Assembly: GCF_025994315.1 (NCBI RefSeq)
Contig: NZ_BAQE01000032.1
Length of the DNA: 64,000 nt
Origin: Swaminathania salitolerans
Lineage (GTDB): Bacteria > Pseudomonadota > Alphaproteobacteria > Acetobacterales > Acetobacteraceae
Strand: one strand, 5' to 3'
The notes under the pieces are model-generated. The model saw only the letters and a list, made by a program, of their open reading frames with translations. It searched no databases and was not told the DNA's origin. A program made the translations under genes and the position numbers. Shown piece after piece: positions 15,399-23,676 of this stretch (positions are counted from its first letter, which is position 1; every line of letters begins with the position of its first letter).

Positions 15399-17654
15399 GT
15401 GTCCGAGACAATCCTTCCCACTCCTGAGCCGCCGGCTGCGATCCCCTCGATCAGCGGTCTGTTGCGACGGGTCGCCAGCTACGATCCCGAAGCCGATCTC
15501 TCGCGTATCGAGGATGCCTATGCGGTCGCGGAGCGTGCCCATCGGGAACAGAAGCGCGACAATGGCGAGCCCTATATCATCCATCCGATCGCGGTTGCGA
15601 ATATCCTCGCCGGATTCCGGATGGACGTGCCGTCCATCGTGGTCGGATTGCTCCATGACACGGTCGAGGACACAGGCGTCACCCAAGCGTTCCTGAAGGA
15701 GCGTTTCGGAGAGACCGTGGCCAATCTCGTGGATGGCGTCACCAAGCTGACCCGCCTCGAGCTTCAGTCCGATCGCACCAAGCAGGCAGAGAACTTCCGC
15801 AAGCTCGTTCTGGCGATGTCGCGCGATATCCGTGTGCTCATCGTGAAGCTGGCCGACCGCCTGCACAACATGCGGACGCTCCATTACGTCCAGCGACAGG
15901 ACCGTCGTCTGCGCATCGCGCGCGAGACGATGGACATCTACGCGCCTCTGGCCGAGCGTATCGGCATGGACCGGGTGAAGACCGAGCTCCAGAATCTTTC
16001 CTTCGAGCAGCTCGAGCCAGAAGCCGATACGACCATCAGGGCGCGGCTCAATTTCCTGCGCGGCCACGGGGCCGATATCATCGAGCAGATCCGGCGCGAG
16101 CTCAAAGGGCTGTGTGCCGAGGCCGGTCTCGCCCATGTCGAGGTCACGGGGCGCGAGAAATCGCCGTTTTCCATCTGGGCCAAGATGCAGAAGCGCAATG
16201 TCGCGTTCGAGCAGCTCTCGGATATCATGGCCTTCAGGGTGATCGTGCCGACGCGGGATGCATGCTACGCGGCTCTGGGCGCCATTCACGGCGCCTATCC
16301 GATGATTGCAGGGCGCTTCAAGGACTATATTTCCACCCCCAAGGCCAACGGGTATCAGAGCCTCCATACCGGTGTGACGCTGCGCCACCCGCGCAACCAG
16401 AAGATCGAGATCCAGATCCGCACGCCGGGCATGCATGACTTCGCTGAAAACGGCGTTGCCGCGCACTGGGCCTACAAGGAGCGGGACGAGGCTGCCGCAT
16501 CGAACAGCGAGGTAGCGGCGCTCGGTCTGAACAAGCTGCGCTGGGTGCAGGATCTGCTCGAGATTCTCGAGGATTCCGAAGCGCCCGACGAGTTTCTGGA
16601 GAACACCAAGCTCGAGCTCTATCAGGATCAGGTCTTCTGCTTCACGCCCAAGGGGCAGCTCATTTCCCTGCCGCGTCGTGCCACGCCGGTCGATTTCGCC
16701 TATGCCGTGCACAGCCAGGTCGGCGATGCCTGCGTGGGGGCGAAGATCAACGGGCGGCTGATGCCCCTGCGCCACGAATTGCAGAATGGCGATCAGGTCG
16801 AGATCATGACCGCGCGCGGCGGAACGCCCTCCGCATCGTGGGAACGATTCGTGGTCACGGGCAAGGCGCGTGCGCGCATCAGGCGTCATGTCGCCTTGCA
16901 GCAGCGTCAGGTCAATCTCGATGGCGGTCGCACGGCGCTCGCCAAGGCCTTCCGTCAGGAGGGTGTCGATGGCAGCGAAAAGGTGCTCGAGACGCTTTTG
17001 CGCGATCTGCGTCAGGCTTCCATCGAGGATCTCTACGTTGCAGTGGGGACCGGGCAGCTCGGCCCACGCGACGTGGTCAACGCCGCCTATCCGGAATTGC
17101 GCCAGACACATCGCGCACCGCGCATGGTCCCCGGTCTCTCGGGGCGTCTGGGCAGCGGGGCAGGCGCGTCGGCCCGGTACGGCGCGCGGACGGGCTCGGT
17201 CATCAACGGAATCGGGACCGGTATCGCCACGCATTTCGCCGGATGTTGTCATCCTCTTCCGGGCGATCCGATCGTCGGGATCATCGCGCAGGGTAAGGGG
17301 GTGACGATCCATCAGCGCGCCTGCCAGAATCTCAGTGCCTTTTCGTCCACCCCGGAGCGTTTCCTCGAGATCGACTGGGATTACGAGGCGCTCTCCCAGG
17401 GTGAGCGCGGTGCGCCCCATATCGGGCGGGTCAGCGTGATTGCCGCCAATGAATCGAATGTGCTCGCGACCCTGACCAACACGGCCTCGAAACATCATGG
17501 CAGTGTGGTCAATCTGCGCATTCTCAACCGGCAGCTCGATTTCATGGAAATCCTGGTCGATCTCGAGGTGCGTGATGTGCGGCATCTCTCTGCGATGATC
17601 GCAGCCCTGCGATCATCGCAGGGCGTCATGCAGGTCGAGCGCGCCAGGAGCTGA
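15399..17654 (+). CDS. relA/spoT: Bifunctional (p)ppGpp synthetase/hydrolase (RelA/SpoT homologue)
   Basis: Rsh makes and degrades (p)ppGpp in the stringent response. I place the start at the GTG at 15399, which follows a strong GGAGAGGAGAAG site, giving 751 residues; the ATG 33 bases upstream has a poorer site. The HD hydrolase domain is intact with His62 and His86-Asp87 (VVGLLHDTVEDTG). The synthetase domain shows GREKSPFSIWAKMQKR and KDYISTPKANGYQSLHTGV. TGS (DQVFCFTPKGQLISLPRRATPVDFAYAVH), a zinc-finger-like CCHPLPGD region and a C-terminal ACT domain follow, so it is the full-length long RSH. As the only long RSH in view it probably has both activities. It lies between rpoZ and acpS. Confidence 0.96.
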   Translation: MSETILPTPEPPAAIPSISGLLRRVASYDPEADLSRIEDAYAVAERAHREQKRDNGEPYIIHPIAVANILAGFRMDVPSIVVGLLHDTVEDTGVTQAFLKERFGETVANLVDGVTKLTRLELQSDRTKQAENFRKLVLAMSRDIRVLIVKLADRLHNMRTLHYVQRQDRRLRIARETMDIYAPLAERIGMDRVKTELQNLSFEQLEPEADTTIRARLNFLRGHGADIIEQIRRELKGLCAEAGLAHVEVTGREKSPFSIWAKMQKRNVAFEQLSDIMAFRVIVPTRDACYAALGAIHGAYPMIAGRFKDYISTPKANGYQSLHTGVTLRHPRNQKIEIQIRTPGMHDFAENGVAAHWAYKERDEAAASNSEVAALGLNKLRWVQDLLEILEDSEAPDEFLENTKLELYQDQVFCFTPKGQLISLPRRATPVDFAYAVHSQVGDACVGAKINGRLMPLRHELQNGDQVEIMTARGGTPSASWERFVVTGKARARIRRHVALQQRQVNLDGGRTALAKAFRQEGVDGSEKVLETLLRDLRQASIEDLYVAVGTGQLGPRDVVNAAYPELRQTHRAPRMVPGLSGRLGSGAGASARYGARTGSVINGIGTGIATHFAGCCHPLPGDPIVGIIAQGKGVTIHQRACQNLSAFSSTPERFLEIDWDYEALSQGERGAPHIGRVSVIAANESNVLATLTNTASKHHGSVVNLRILNRQLDFMEILVDLEVRDVRHLSAMIAALRSSQGVMQVERARS
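17590..17621. repeat. Nested 15-bp inverted repeat in the 3' end of relA/spoT
   Basis: CTGCGATGATCGCAG (17590-17604) and its exact reverse complement CTGCGATCATCGCAG (17607-17621) are separated by CC. Each arm is itself a 7-1-7 palindrome. It lies inside codons for LSAMIAALRSSQ, about 30 bases before the stop. Confidence 0.85.
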
Positions 17655-17661
17655 GCGCGAC

Positions 17662-18072
17662 ATGATCAGGGGGATCGGCACGGATCTGTGCGACATGCGC
17701 CGGATCGCCCGTGCGATAGAACGCTCGGAAGGGCGTTTTCTCGAGCGGAGCTTCACACCGGCCGAGCGGGCTTATGCCGATACGCGCAAGGGCGAGGGGC
17801 GGCTCGGGATCCTCGCCAAACGCTGGGCTGCGAAAGAGGCCTTCGTCAAGGCGCTCGGGACCGGGTTTCGCGATGGCATACGCCTTACGGATATCGAGGT
17901 GCTGCAGGAGCCATCGGGCAGGCCCTTTCTCTCTCTGAGCGGGGAGGCTGCGACCGTCTTCCAGGCGATGGCAATGCCGGGGCAGCGTGTCGAGGCGCTG
18001 TTGAGCCTGAGCGACGAGGCGCCCTATGCCCTCGCCTATGTGGTCATCCAGTCCGTGCCGTCCTCGTCGTGA
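17662..18072 (+). CDS. acpS: Holo-[acyl-carrier-protein] synthase
   Basis: AcpS transfers 4'-phosphopantetheine from CoA to apo-ACP, activating it for fatty acid synthesis. The protein has 136 residues with the diagnostic N terminus MIRGIGTDLCDMRRI (Mg-binding Asp8) and RWAAKEAFVKALGTG (Glu58-type and Lys residues of the WAAKEA motif). LQEPSGRPFLSLSGEA completes the family pattern. It begins seven bases after the relA/spoT stop and sits upstream of lepB, giving the common order relA-acpS-lepB-rnc-era. Confidence 0.95.
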   Translation: MIRGIGTDLCDMRRIARAIERSEGRFLERSFTPAERAYADTRKGEGRLGILAKRWAAKEAFVKALGTGFRDGIRLTDIEVLQEPSGRPFLSLSGEAATVFQAMAMPGQRVEALLSLSDEAPYALAYVVIQSVPSSS

Positions 18073-18129
18073 AGGCGCAACGCACTTAGACTGTCGCCAA
18101 TTCCCTCCCGCCTGCGCTATGAAGCCGGT

Positions 18130-18924
18130 ATGAACGAAAAGATCCGAGAGGCGCAGACCTCAGACCGCAGACAGGACACGCCGCTCGAGACGGTGCGCTT
18201 CGTCCTGTCCTGGCTCCTCGTGCTGGTCGTCATCCGTACTGTCCTGGTCGAGCCTTTCACCATTCCGAGCGGTTCGATGATTCCGACGCTTCAGGTCGGC
18301 GACTATGTTTTCGTGACCAAGTTCGATTATGGCTGGTCCCGATTCTCCCTGCCTTTCTCTCCCGATCTTTTCAAGGGGCGGATCTGGGGCGCGGCGCCCC
18401 ATCGCGGCGACGTTGCGGTCTTCAGATACACGCAGAACACCTCGGAGGATTATATCAAGCGGATCATCGGTCTCCCCGGAGACCATGTGCAGGTGACAGG
18501 GGGCGAACTCTACATCAATGGCGAGAAGGTGCCCCGGCGCGCGCTCGGGGCCTATTCGGTCGACGATGAGAGGGGGGATGCACAGACGGGCATGCGTTAT
18601 CTCGAGACCTTGCCGCCCAGCAAGGGCGGTGTTTCCGTCACGCACCAGATCCTGAAGCAGACCGACGCCGGAGAACCGAACAACACGCGCGAATATATCG
18701 TGCCAGAGGGGTATTTCTTCGCGATGGGAGACAATCGCGACAACAGCAGCGACAGCCGCTTCCAGGCCGATAACGGGCGGGATCTCGGCTATGTTCCCAT
18801 GGTCAATCTGGTGGGCAAGGCCCGGTTCGTCTGGTTCTCCTACGAGGCCCGTCATCCCGTCTGGCAGTTCTGGCAATGGCCCTTCGAAATCCGCTGGAGC
18901 CATCTTTTCGCCGTGATGGATTGA
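18130..18924 (+). CDS. lepB: Signal peptidase I
   Basis: LepB removes signal peptides from exported proteins at the inner membrane. The protein has 264 residues. A single membrane span (about 22-41, VRFVLSWLLVLVVIRTVLVE) precedes the catalytic region. The Ser-Lys dyad is Ser49 in PSGSMIPTL and Lys110 in DYIKRIIGLPGD. The conserved box GDNRDNSSDSR is present near residue 200. An insert between the Lys box and that last box is normal for the family. lepB ends eight bases before rnc, consistent with cotranscription. Confidence 0.97.
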   Translation: MNEKIREAQTSDRRQDTPLETVRFVLSWLLVLVVIRTVLVEPFTIPSGSMIPTLQVGDYVFVTKFDYGWSRFSLPFSPDLFKGRIWGAAPHRGDVAVFRYTQNTSEDYIKRIIGLPGDHVQVTGGELYINGEKVPRRALGAYSVDDERGDAQTGMRYLETLPPSKGGVSVTHQILKQTDAGEPNNTREYIVPEGYFFAMGDNRDNSSDSRFQADNGRDLGYVPMVNLVGKARFVWFSYEARHPVWQFWQWPFEIRWSHLFAVMD

Positions 18925-18931
18925 CGGGACC

Positions 18932-19696
18932 ATGACAGGAGACGACCGGGTTCTCGATGCGCTTCAGGAAGCGCTCGGCCACCGTTTTTCGGACAGGGCG
19001 CTGCTCGAGCAGGCGCTCACCCATCGTTCTGCCGTTTCGGTGCGCAAGGGGCGGCGCGGTTCCCGTCAGGCCGGGCGGACGGCAGCTGGCGATTCCCCGG
19101 GGAAGGGGTCGAACGAACGGCTGGAATTCATCGGCGATCGCGTTCTCGGCCTGATCATGGCGGAATGGTTGCTCGAGCAGTTCCCGGACGAGCCCGAAGG
19201 CGCGCTCGGCCCGCGGCACGCATCTCTCGTCTCGCGCAATGCCCTGGCGCCCATCGCCGAGGAAATCGGCGTTGCTTCGGCCCTGCGTATTGCCGAGCAT
19301 GAGGAGCAGGCCGGAATACGCGGACTGGCCAATGTGCAGGCAGATGCGATGGAGGCCCTGCTCGGCGCCGTTTATCTCGATGGCGGCCTTGCGCCTGCGC
19401 GGCGTTTCGTCCGGGCACGATGGCGGGGGCTTCTCACCGCACAGATCACCCCGCCGAAAGACCCGAAAACGGCCTTGCAGGAATTCGTGCTTGCACGCGG
19501 CTATCCTCTCCCGGAATACGAAACCCTCTCGATGGAGGGGCCGTCCCACGCCCCGCGTTTCACGATTTCCGTGACCGGAATGGGGCATACGGGGGAAGGC
19601 GTTGCCGGAAGCAAGAGACTGGCCGAGAGCGAGGCGGCGACCGCCCTGCTCCGGCGATTGAACCGTGGCCGGAAAGGCACGAAGGAAAGAACATGA
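18932..19696 (+). CDS. rnc: Ribonuclease III
   Basis: RNase III cleaves double-stranded RNA in rRNA and mRNA maturation. The protein has 254 residues with the RNase III signature NERLEFIGDRVLGL near residues 61-74, the second acidic segment ADAMEALLGAVYLDGG, and a C-terminal dsRNA-binding domain beginning DPKTALQEFVLARG. Between THRSA (30-34) and the signature sits a basic Gly/Arg/Ser-rich insert of about 20 residues (VRKGRRGSRQAGRTAAGDSP) where E. coli has eight. It is in frame and leaves catalytic residues intact. The stop overlaps the era start in an ATGA. Confidence 0.96.
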   Translation: MTGDDRVLDALQEALGHRFSDRALLEQALTHRSAVSVRKGRRGSRQAGRTAAGDSPGKGSNERLEFIGDRVLGLIMAEWLLEQFPDEPEGALGPRHASLVSRNALAPIAEEIGVASALRIAEHEEQAGIRGLANVQADAMEALLGAVYLDGGLAPARRFVRARWRGLLTAQITPPKDPKTALQEFVLARGYPLPEYETLSMEGPSHAPRFTISVTGMGHTGEGVAGSKRLAESEAATALLRRLNRGRKGTKERT

Positions 19697-20583
19697 CGAC
19701 ACGCTGTGGTTTCGTCGCCCTTGTGGGCGCGCCGAATGCAGGAAAATCGACCCTCATCAACAGGATGACGGGCGCGAAGCTCTCCATCGTGAGCCCCAAG
19801 GCCCAGACGACGCGCTTCAGGGTTCTGGGCATTCTCATGCGGCAGACCACCCAGATCCTGCTCGTGGATACGCCGGGCATCTTCAAGCCGCGCCGCAAGC
19901 TCGACCGCGCCATGGTCGCTGCGGCCTGGACCGGTTCGCAGGATGCCGATATCTCCCTCCTGCTGATCGACGCCAAGGCGGGTATCCGCGAGGAATCGCA
20001 GGCCGTTATCGAGACGCTCGCGAAGCAGAAGCGCCGCGTCTGGCTGGTGCTGAACAAGACCGACCTGGTCAGCGCGCAACAGCTTCTGCCGCTTACGAAG
20101 GCCATCACCGACCAGCTTTCCGTCGAGCATGTCTTCATGCTCAGCGCGCGTTCGGGCGACGGGGTGGACGATCTGCTCGATCATCTCGCTGCGGAACTGC
20201 CGGAAGGGCCTTATCTCTACCCTGAGGACGATCTCACCGATCTGCCGGACCGCCTGCTTGCGGCCGAACTCGTGCGCGAGCAGATCTTCATGCAGACCCA
20301 TGAAGAGATTCCCTATCAGGCTACGGTCGAGACGGAGAGCTTCAAGGAACGTCCGGACGGGTCCGTGCGGGTGGATGCGACGATCTATGTCTCGCGCCCC
20401 GGGCACAAGGCCATTCTCATCGGCGAGGGCGGTCGCAAGATCCGGAGCATAGGCGAGCGTGCGCGGATCGATCTGGGACGTCTGCTCGAACGCCCGTGCC
20501 ATCTCTTCCTGAACGTGCGCGAGCGCGCCGGCTGGGATGAGGAAAAGGCGCGTTTGCGTGCAATAGGACTGGATGACGCCTGA
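19693..20583 (+). CDS. era: GTPase Era
   Basis: Era is an essential GTPase that binds 16S rRNA near its 3' end during 30S maturation. The ATG at 19693 overlaps the rnc stop and gives 296 residues. G1 is GAPNAGKST, G2 region AQTTRFR, G3 DTPGIF, G4 NKTD and G5 SARSGDG. The C-terminal KH domain carries GHKAILIGEGGRKIRSIGER, the RNA-binding loop. The frame stays open far upstream, but that stretch is out-of-frame rnc sequence. Confidence 0.97.
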   Translation: MTTRCGFVALVGAPNAGKSTLINRMTGAKLSIVSPKAQTTRFRVLGILMRQTTQILLVDTPGIFKPRRKLDRAMVAAAWTGSQDADISLLLIDAKAGIREESQAVIETLAKQKRRVWLVLNKTDLVSAQQLLPLTKAITDQLSVEHVFMLSARSGDGVDDLLDHLAAELPEGPYLYPEDDLTDLPDRLLAAELVREQIFMQTHEEIPYQATVETESFKERPDGSVRVDATIYVSRPGHKAILIGEGGRKIRSIGERARIDLGRLLERPCHLFLNVRERAGWDEEKARLRAIGLDDA

Positions 20584-20670
20584 GAAGTTCTTGTGAGGAC
20601 AGGCATCGCCCTATAAGAGGGGCCGGGTTGTGAAACGGCCCTGTTCAGGTTGCAACGTATAGAGGAAGCG

Positions 20671-21399
20671 ATGACCGAAACTTCTGCACGCTACAAGCGC
20701 GTTCTTCTCAAGGTTTCGGGCGAAGCCCTCATGGGCAAGGGATCCTTCGGGATCGAGCCGCAAATGGTCGAGGCGATCGCCAATGACGTGGCCGATGTCT
20801 CGCGGAGCGGCGTCCAGGTCTGTCTCGTGATCGGGGGCGGCAACATCTTCCGCGGCGTCGCTGCCGCCGCCAAGGGAATGGACCGGGCCCAGGGCGATTA
20901 CGCCGGAATGCTCGCGACCGTGATCAATGCCCTCATGATGCAGAATGCCCTCGAACGCGCGGGGATCGACACGCGGGTCATGTCCGCCATCCAGATGTCG
21001 TCCATTGCCGAGCCCTATATCCGCCGCCGCGCCGTGCGGCACATGGAGAAGGGGCGGGTCGTCATCTTCGCAGCGGGCACGGGCAACCCCTTCTTCACGA
21101 CCGATACGGCCGCGGCCCTGCGCGCGAACGAAATGGAATGCGACGTGTTGCTCAAGGGCACCCAGGTCGACGGCGTTTATTCCGCGGATCCGCGGCGCGT
21201 TCCCGATGCCCGGCGCTATGACGAGCTGTCCTATATGGATGTGCTGTCGCGGGATCTGAACGTCATGGATGCCACGGCCATCTCCCTTGCGCGGGAGAAT
21301 CGTCTTCCCATCATCGTCTTCAATATCCACGCTGCCGGGGCCTTTGCCAGTGTCATGCGCGGTGAGGGACGTTTCACCCGTATTATCGAAACCGCCTGA
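20671..21399 (+). CDS. pyrH: UMP kinase
   Basis: PyrH converts UMP to UDP and is the hexameric bacterial enzyme of the amino acid kinase family. The protein has 242 residues from the ATG after AGAGGAAGCG. It shows YKRVLLKVSGEALMG, VIGGGNIFRG, DYAGMLATVINALMMQ, AAGTGNPFFTTDTAAALRA and VDGVYSADPR, all diagnostic. It starts a long same-strand cluster (pyrH-frr-uppS-cdsA-dxr-rseP). In many relatives rpsB and tsf precede pyrH, but here era is the upstream neighbour. Confidence 0.97.
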   Translation: MTETSARYKRVLLKVSGEALMGKGSFGIEPQMVEAIANDVADVSRSGVQVCLVIGGGNIFRGVAAAAKGMDRAQGDYAGMLATVINALMMQNALERAGIDTRVMSAIQMSSIAEPYIRRRAVRHMEKGRVVIFAAGTGNPFFTTDTAAALRANEMECDVLLKGTQVDGVYSADPRRVPDARRYDELSYMDVLSRDLNVMDATAISLARENRLPIIVFNIHAAGAFASVMRGEGRFTRIIETA

Positions 21400-21447
21400 T
21401 TCCGCGTCGTCCGACGCGGTTCGCACGACCCTTCCAAGGAGAGAACG

Positions 21448-22014
21448 ATGCCAGCTGAGCTGAACGACCTGCTCGACGACCTGACGCGCCGTATGGATGG
21501 CGCGATCGAGAGCCTTCGTCGCGACCTGTCCGGTCTGCGGTCCGGTCGCGCGAGTCCCAACCTGCTCGAGCCGGTGCGGGTCGAGGCCTATGGGGGGGAG
21601 GTTCCTCTGTCGCAGGTCGGATCGATCGCCGTGCCGGAGGCCCGGATGCTGACGGTCTCGGTCTGGGATCGCGGTCTCGTCGGGGCGGTCGAGCGTGCCA
21701 TTCGCGATGCGGGTCTCGGCCTCAATCCCGCATCCGACGGGCAGATGGTTCGCGTGCCGATCCCCCAGCTGACCGAAGAGCGCCGGAACGAGCTGGCCCG
21801 TGCGGCGGGACGTTATGCCGAAAACGGCAAGATCGCCGTTCGCAACGTGCGTCGCGACGGCATGGACCAGATCAAGACCTTCGAGAAGAAGAGCGAGATC
21901 AGCCAGGATGACATGAAGACCTGGTCGGACGGCGTGCAGAAGCTGACGGATCAGTACGTCAAGAAGGTGGACGATATGCTCGCGGACAAGGAACGCGAGA
22001 TCAAGCAGGTCTGA
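21448..22014 (+). CDS. frr: Ribosome recycling factor
   Basis: RRF works with EF-G to split the post-termination ribosome. The protein has 188 residues, the usual length. Recognisable segments are SLRRDLSGLRSGRASPNLLEP, VPLSQVGSIAVPEARMLTV, LNPASDGQMVRVPIPQLTEERR and RNVRRDGMDQIK. The ATG follows AAGGAGAGAACG, a strong ribosome binding site. It is 48 bases after pyrH. Confidence 0.97.
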   Translation: MPAELNDLLDDLTRRMDGAIESLRRDLSGLRSGRASPNLLEPVRVEAYGGEVPLSQVGSIAVPEARMLTVSVWDRGLVGAVERAIRDAGLGLNPASDGQMVRVPIPQLTEERRNELARAAGRYAENGKIAVRNVRRDGMDQIKTFEKKSEISQDDMKTWSDGVQKLTDQYVKKVDDMLADKEREIKQV

Positions 22015-22023
22015 TCTCACGCT

Positions 22024-22791
22024 GTGTCGTCCCTGAGGTCCCGCCCTTCACCGCTTGCCGGTCAGGCCACCGCCGCCGCGCCCCGTCATGTCGCCGTCAT
22101 CATGGACGGCAACGGACGCTGGGCCAGGGCGCGCGGCAAGCCGATCATGGCCGGGCACCGCGCCGGTGCCGAGGCCGTGCGTCGCTGCGTGAAGGGAGCG
22201 ATAGAAAACGGCGTGCGCTATCTCACGCTTTACGCTTTCTCCTCGGAAAACTGGCATCGTGCCGCTGAGGAAGTGTCGGATCTCACATCGCTCCTGCGCT
22301 TTTATCTGCGCCACAAGGTGGTCGAGCTTCACGAGCAGAAGGTCAGGCTCGATTTCATCGGCGACCTCTCCCGGTTCGATCGGGGGCTGCGCGAGGAGAT
22401 GGAGCGGGCACGCGCCCTGACCGCGCATAACACCCGGCTCACGCTCATTCTTGCCTTGTCCTATGGCGCGCGCAACGACGTGGCGCGCGCGGCGCGCGAC
22501 ATGGCGCTTGCCGCCGCGAAGGGGGAGATCGACCCTGCTTCGATCAATGAGACCGCCTTCAGGGCGTTTCTCCAGACGTCGCCCTTTCCCGATCCGGATC
22601 TGATCGTCCGGACCAGTGGCGAGCGCCGATTGTCCAATTTCCTGCTATGGGAGTCGGCCTATGCGGAGCTGGCATTCCTGGACGTGATGTGGCCTGACTT
22701 CACCGAGGCCGATTTTGCCGCGCTGATGGCCGATTTCGCAGGACGCGAGCGACGCTACGGCAAGAGGCTCGCGCCGGACGGTGCGCTGTGA
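22024..22791 (+). CDS. uppS: Undecaprenyl diphosphate synthase
   Basis: UppS condenses farnesyl diphosphate with eight isopentenyl diphosphates to the C55 carrier lipid for peptidoglycan and LPS. The 255-residue protein begins at a GTG nine bases after frr. The catalytic Asp28 lies in VAVIMDGNGRWARARGKP, and GHRAGAEAVRRCV, LYAFSSENWHR and DLIVRTSGERRLSNFLLWES are all present. About 20 Pro/Ser-rich residues precede the fold. The stop overlaps the cdsA start (GTGA). Confidence 0.96.
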   Translation: MSSLRSRPSPLAGQATAAAPRHVAVIMDGNGRWARARGKPIMAGHRAGAEAVRRCVKGAIENGVRYLTLYAFSSENWHRAAEEVSDLTSLLRFYLRHKVVELHEQKVRLDFIGDLSRFDRGLREEMERARALTAHNTRLTLILALSYGARNDVARAARDMALAAAKGEIDPASINETAFRAFLQTSPFPDPDLIVRTSGERRLSNFLLWESAYAELAFLDVMWPDFTEADFAALMADFAGRERRYGKRLAPDGAL

Positions 22792-23657
22792 CAGGTGCAG
22801 GACAGGATGCGCGCTGGTCCGATCTGAGGCTCCGTCTGCTCTCTGCGGCGGCGATCGTGCCGGTTGCGCTCATCTGTATCGTGCTCGGTGGCTGGCTCTA
22901 CCGGACCATGATCTTTCTCGTCAGCATCGGGCTCGTGTACGAGGCGACGACCATGGCCGGTTTCCGGTGGCGTCGGAACGAGATCAGCTGGCGCGGCGTG
23001 CTGCTTCTTCTCTGGCCTGTCATGGCGCTCGTCGTGGCCCTCAAGGGGGAGTGGCGGGTCGCCCTGATGCTGACCATGACCGCCATCGCCTTCGGGGCGG
23101 TGCCATGGGCCTGCGTGGCGGTGGCGGGGTTTGGCGGCCTCTCGCTGTTGTGGCTGCGGGATCTGCCGGAAACCGGAATCGTCTCCGTTCTCTTCATCAT
23201 TCTCGTTGTGATCGCGAGCGATAGCGGCGCCTATCTCTGCGGGCGTGTCTTCGGCGGGCCGAAACTGGCCCCGAGAATATCGCCGGGGAAGACCCGCTCG
23301 GGTGCGCTCGGGGGGCTGTGTGCAGCCGGTGCCGCCGGGCTGGCCGTTGCCTGGGTTTTCGGACAGGGCGGTCTGACCGGTGCGCTCGCCTGGGGGGGCA
23401 TTCTCGGCTTTTCCGCCCAGTGCGGCGATCTGGTCGAGAGTGCCGCCAAGCGCCGGGCCGGGGTCAAGGATTCCGGGCGTCTCATTCCCGGCCACGGCGG
23501 ATTGCTCGATCGCTTCGACGGTCTGCTGGCCGCGGCGCCGCTCGCCGCGCTCGTCTCTCTTGCCGTTCCCGGCTCTGTATTCTGGAAAGCGGGCCCGGCG
23601 GATCTCGTCACTTCTCTCTTTCATCCGCTCGCCGCTTTTTCCTCTTTTCCGCATTGA
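22788..23657 (+). CDS. cdsA: Phosphatidate cytidylyltransferase
   Basis: CdsA makes CDP-diacylglycerol from phosphatidate and CTP at the inner membrane. The 289-residue protein has about seven hydrophobic segments, the first at LLSAAAIVPVALICIVLG. The signature near its C terminus reads GHGGLLDRFDGLLAAAPL, and GRVFGGPKLAPRISPGKT is the preceding conserved loop. The GTG start overlaps the uppS stop, so translation is likely coupled. dxr begins 20 bases downstream. Confidence 0.94.
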   Translation: MTGAGQDARWSDLRLRLLSAAAIVPVALICIVLGGWLYRTMIFLVSIGLVYEATTMAGFRWRRNEISWRGVLLLLWPVMALVVALKGEWRVALMLTMTAIAFGAVPWACVAVAGFGGLSLLWLRDLPETGIVSVLFIILVVIASDSGAYLCGRVFGGPKLAPRISPGKTRSGALGGLCAAGAAGLAVAWVFGQGGLTGALAWGGILGFSAQCGDLVESAAKRRAGVKDSGRLIPGHGGLLDRFDGLLAAAPLAALVSLAVPGSVFWKAGPADLVTSLFHPLAAFSSFPH

Positions 23658-23676
23658 TCTGGAGTATCCTGGGATC

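Noticed and set aside
15375..17585. A 736-codon open frame antisense to relA/spoT
   Set aside because: Mirrors the coding strand's third-position GC; sense protein shows all RSH domains.
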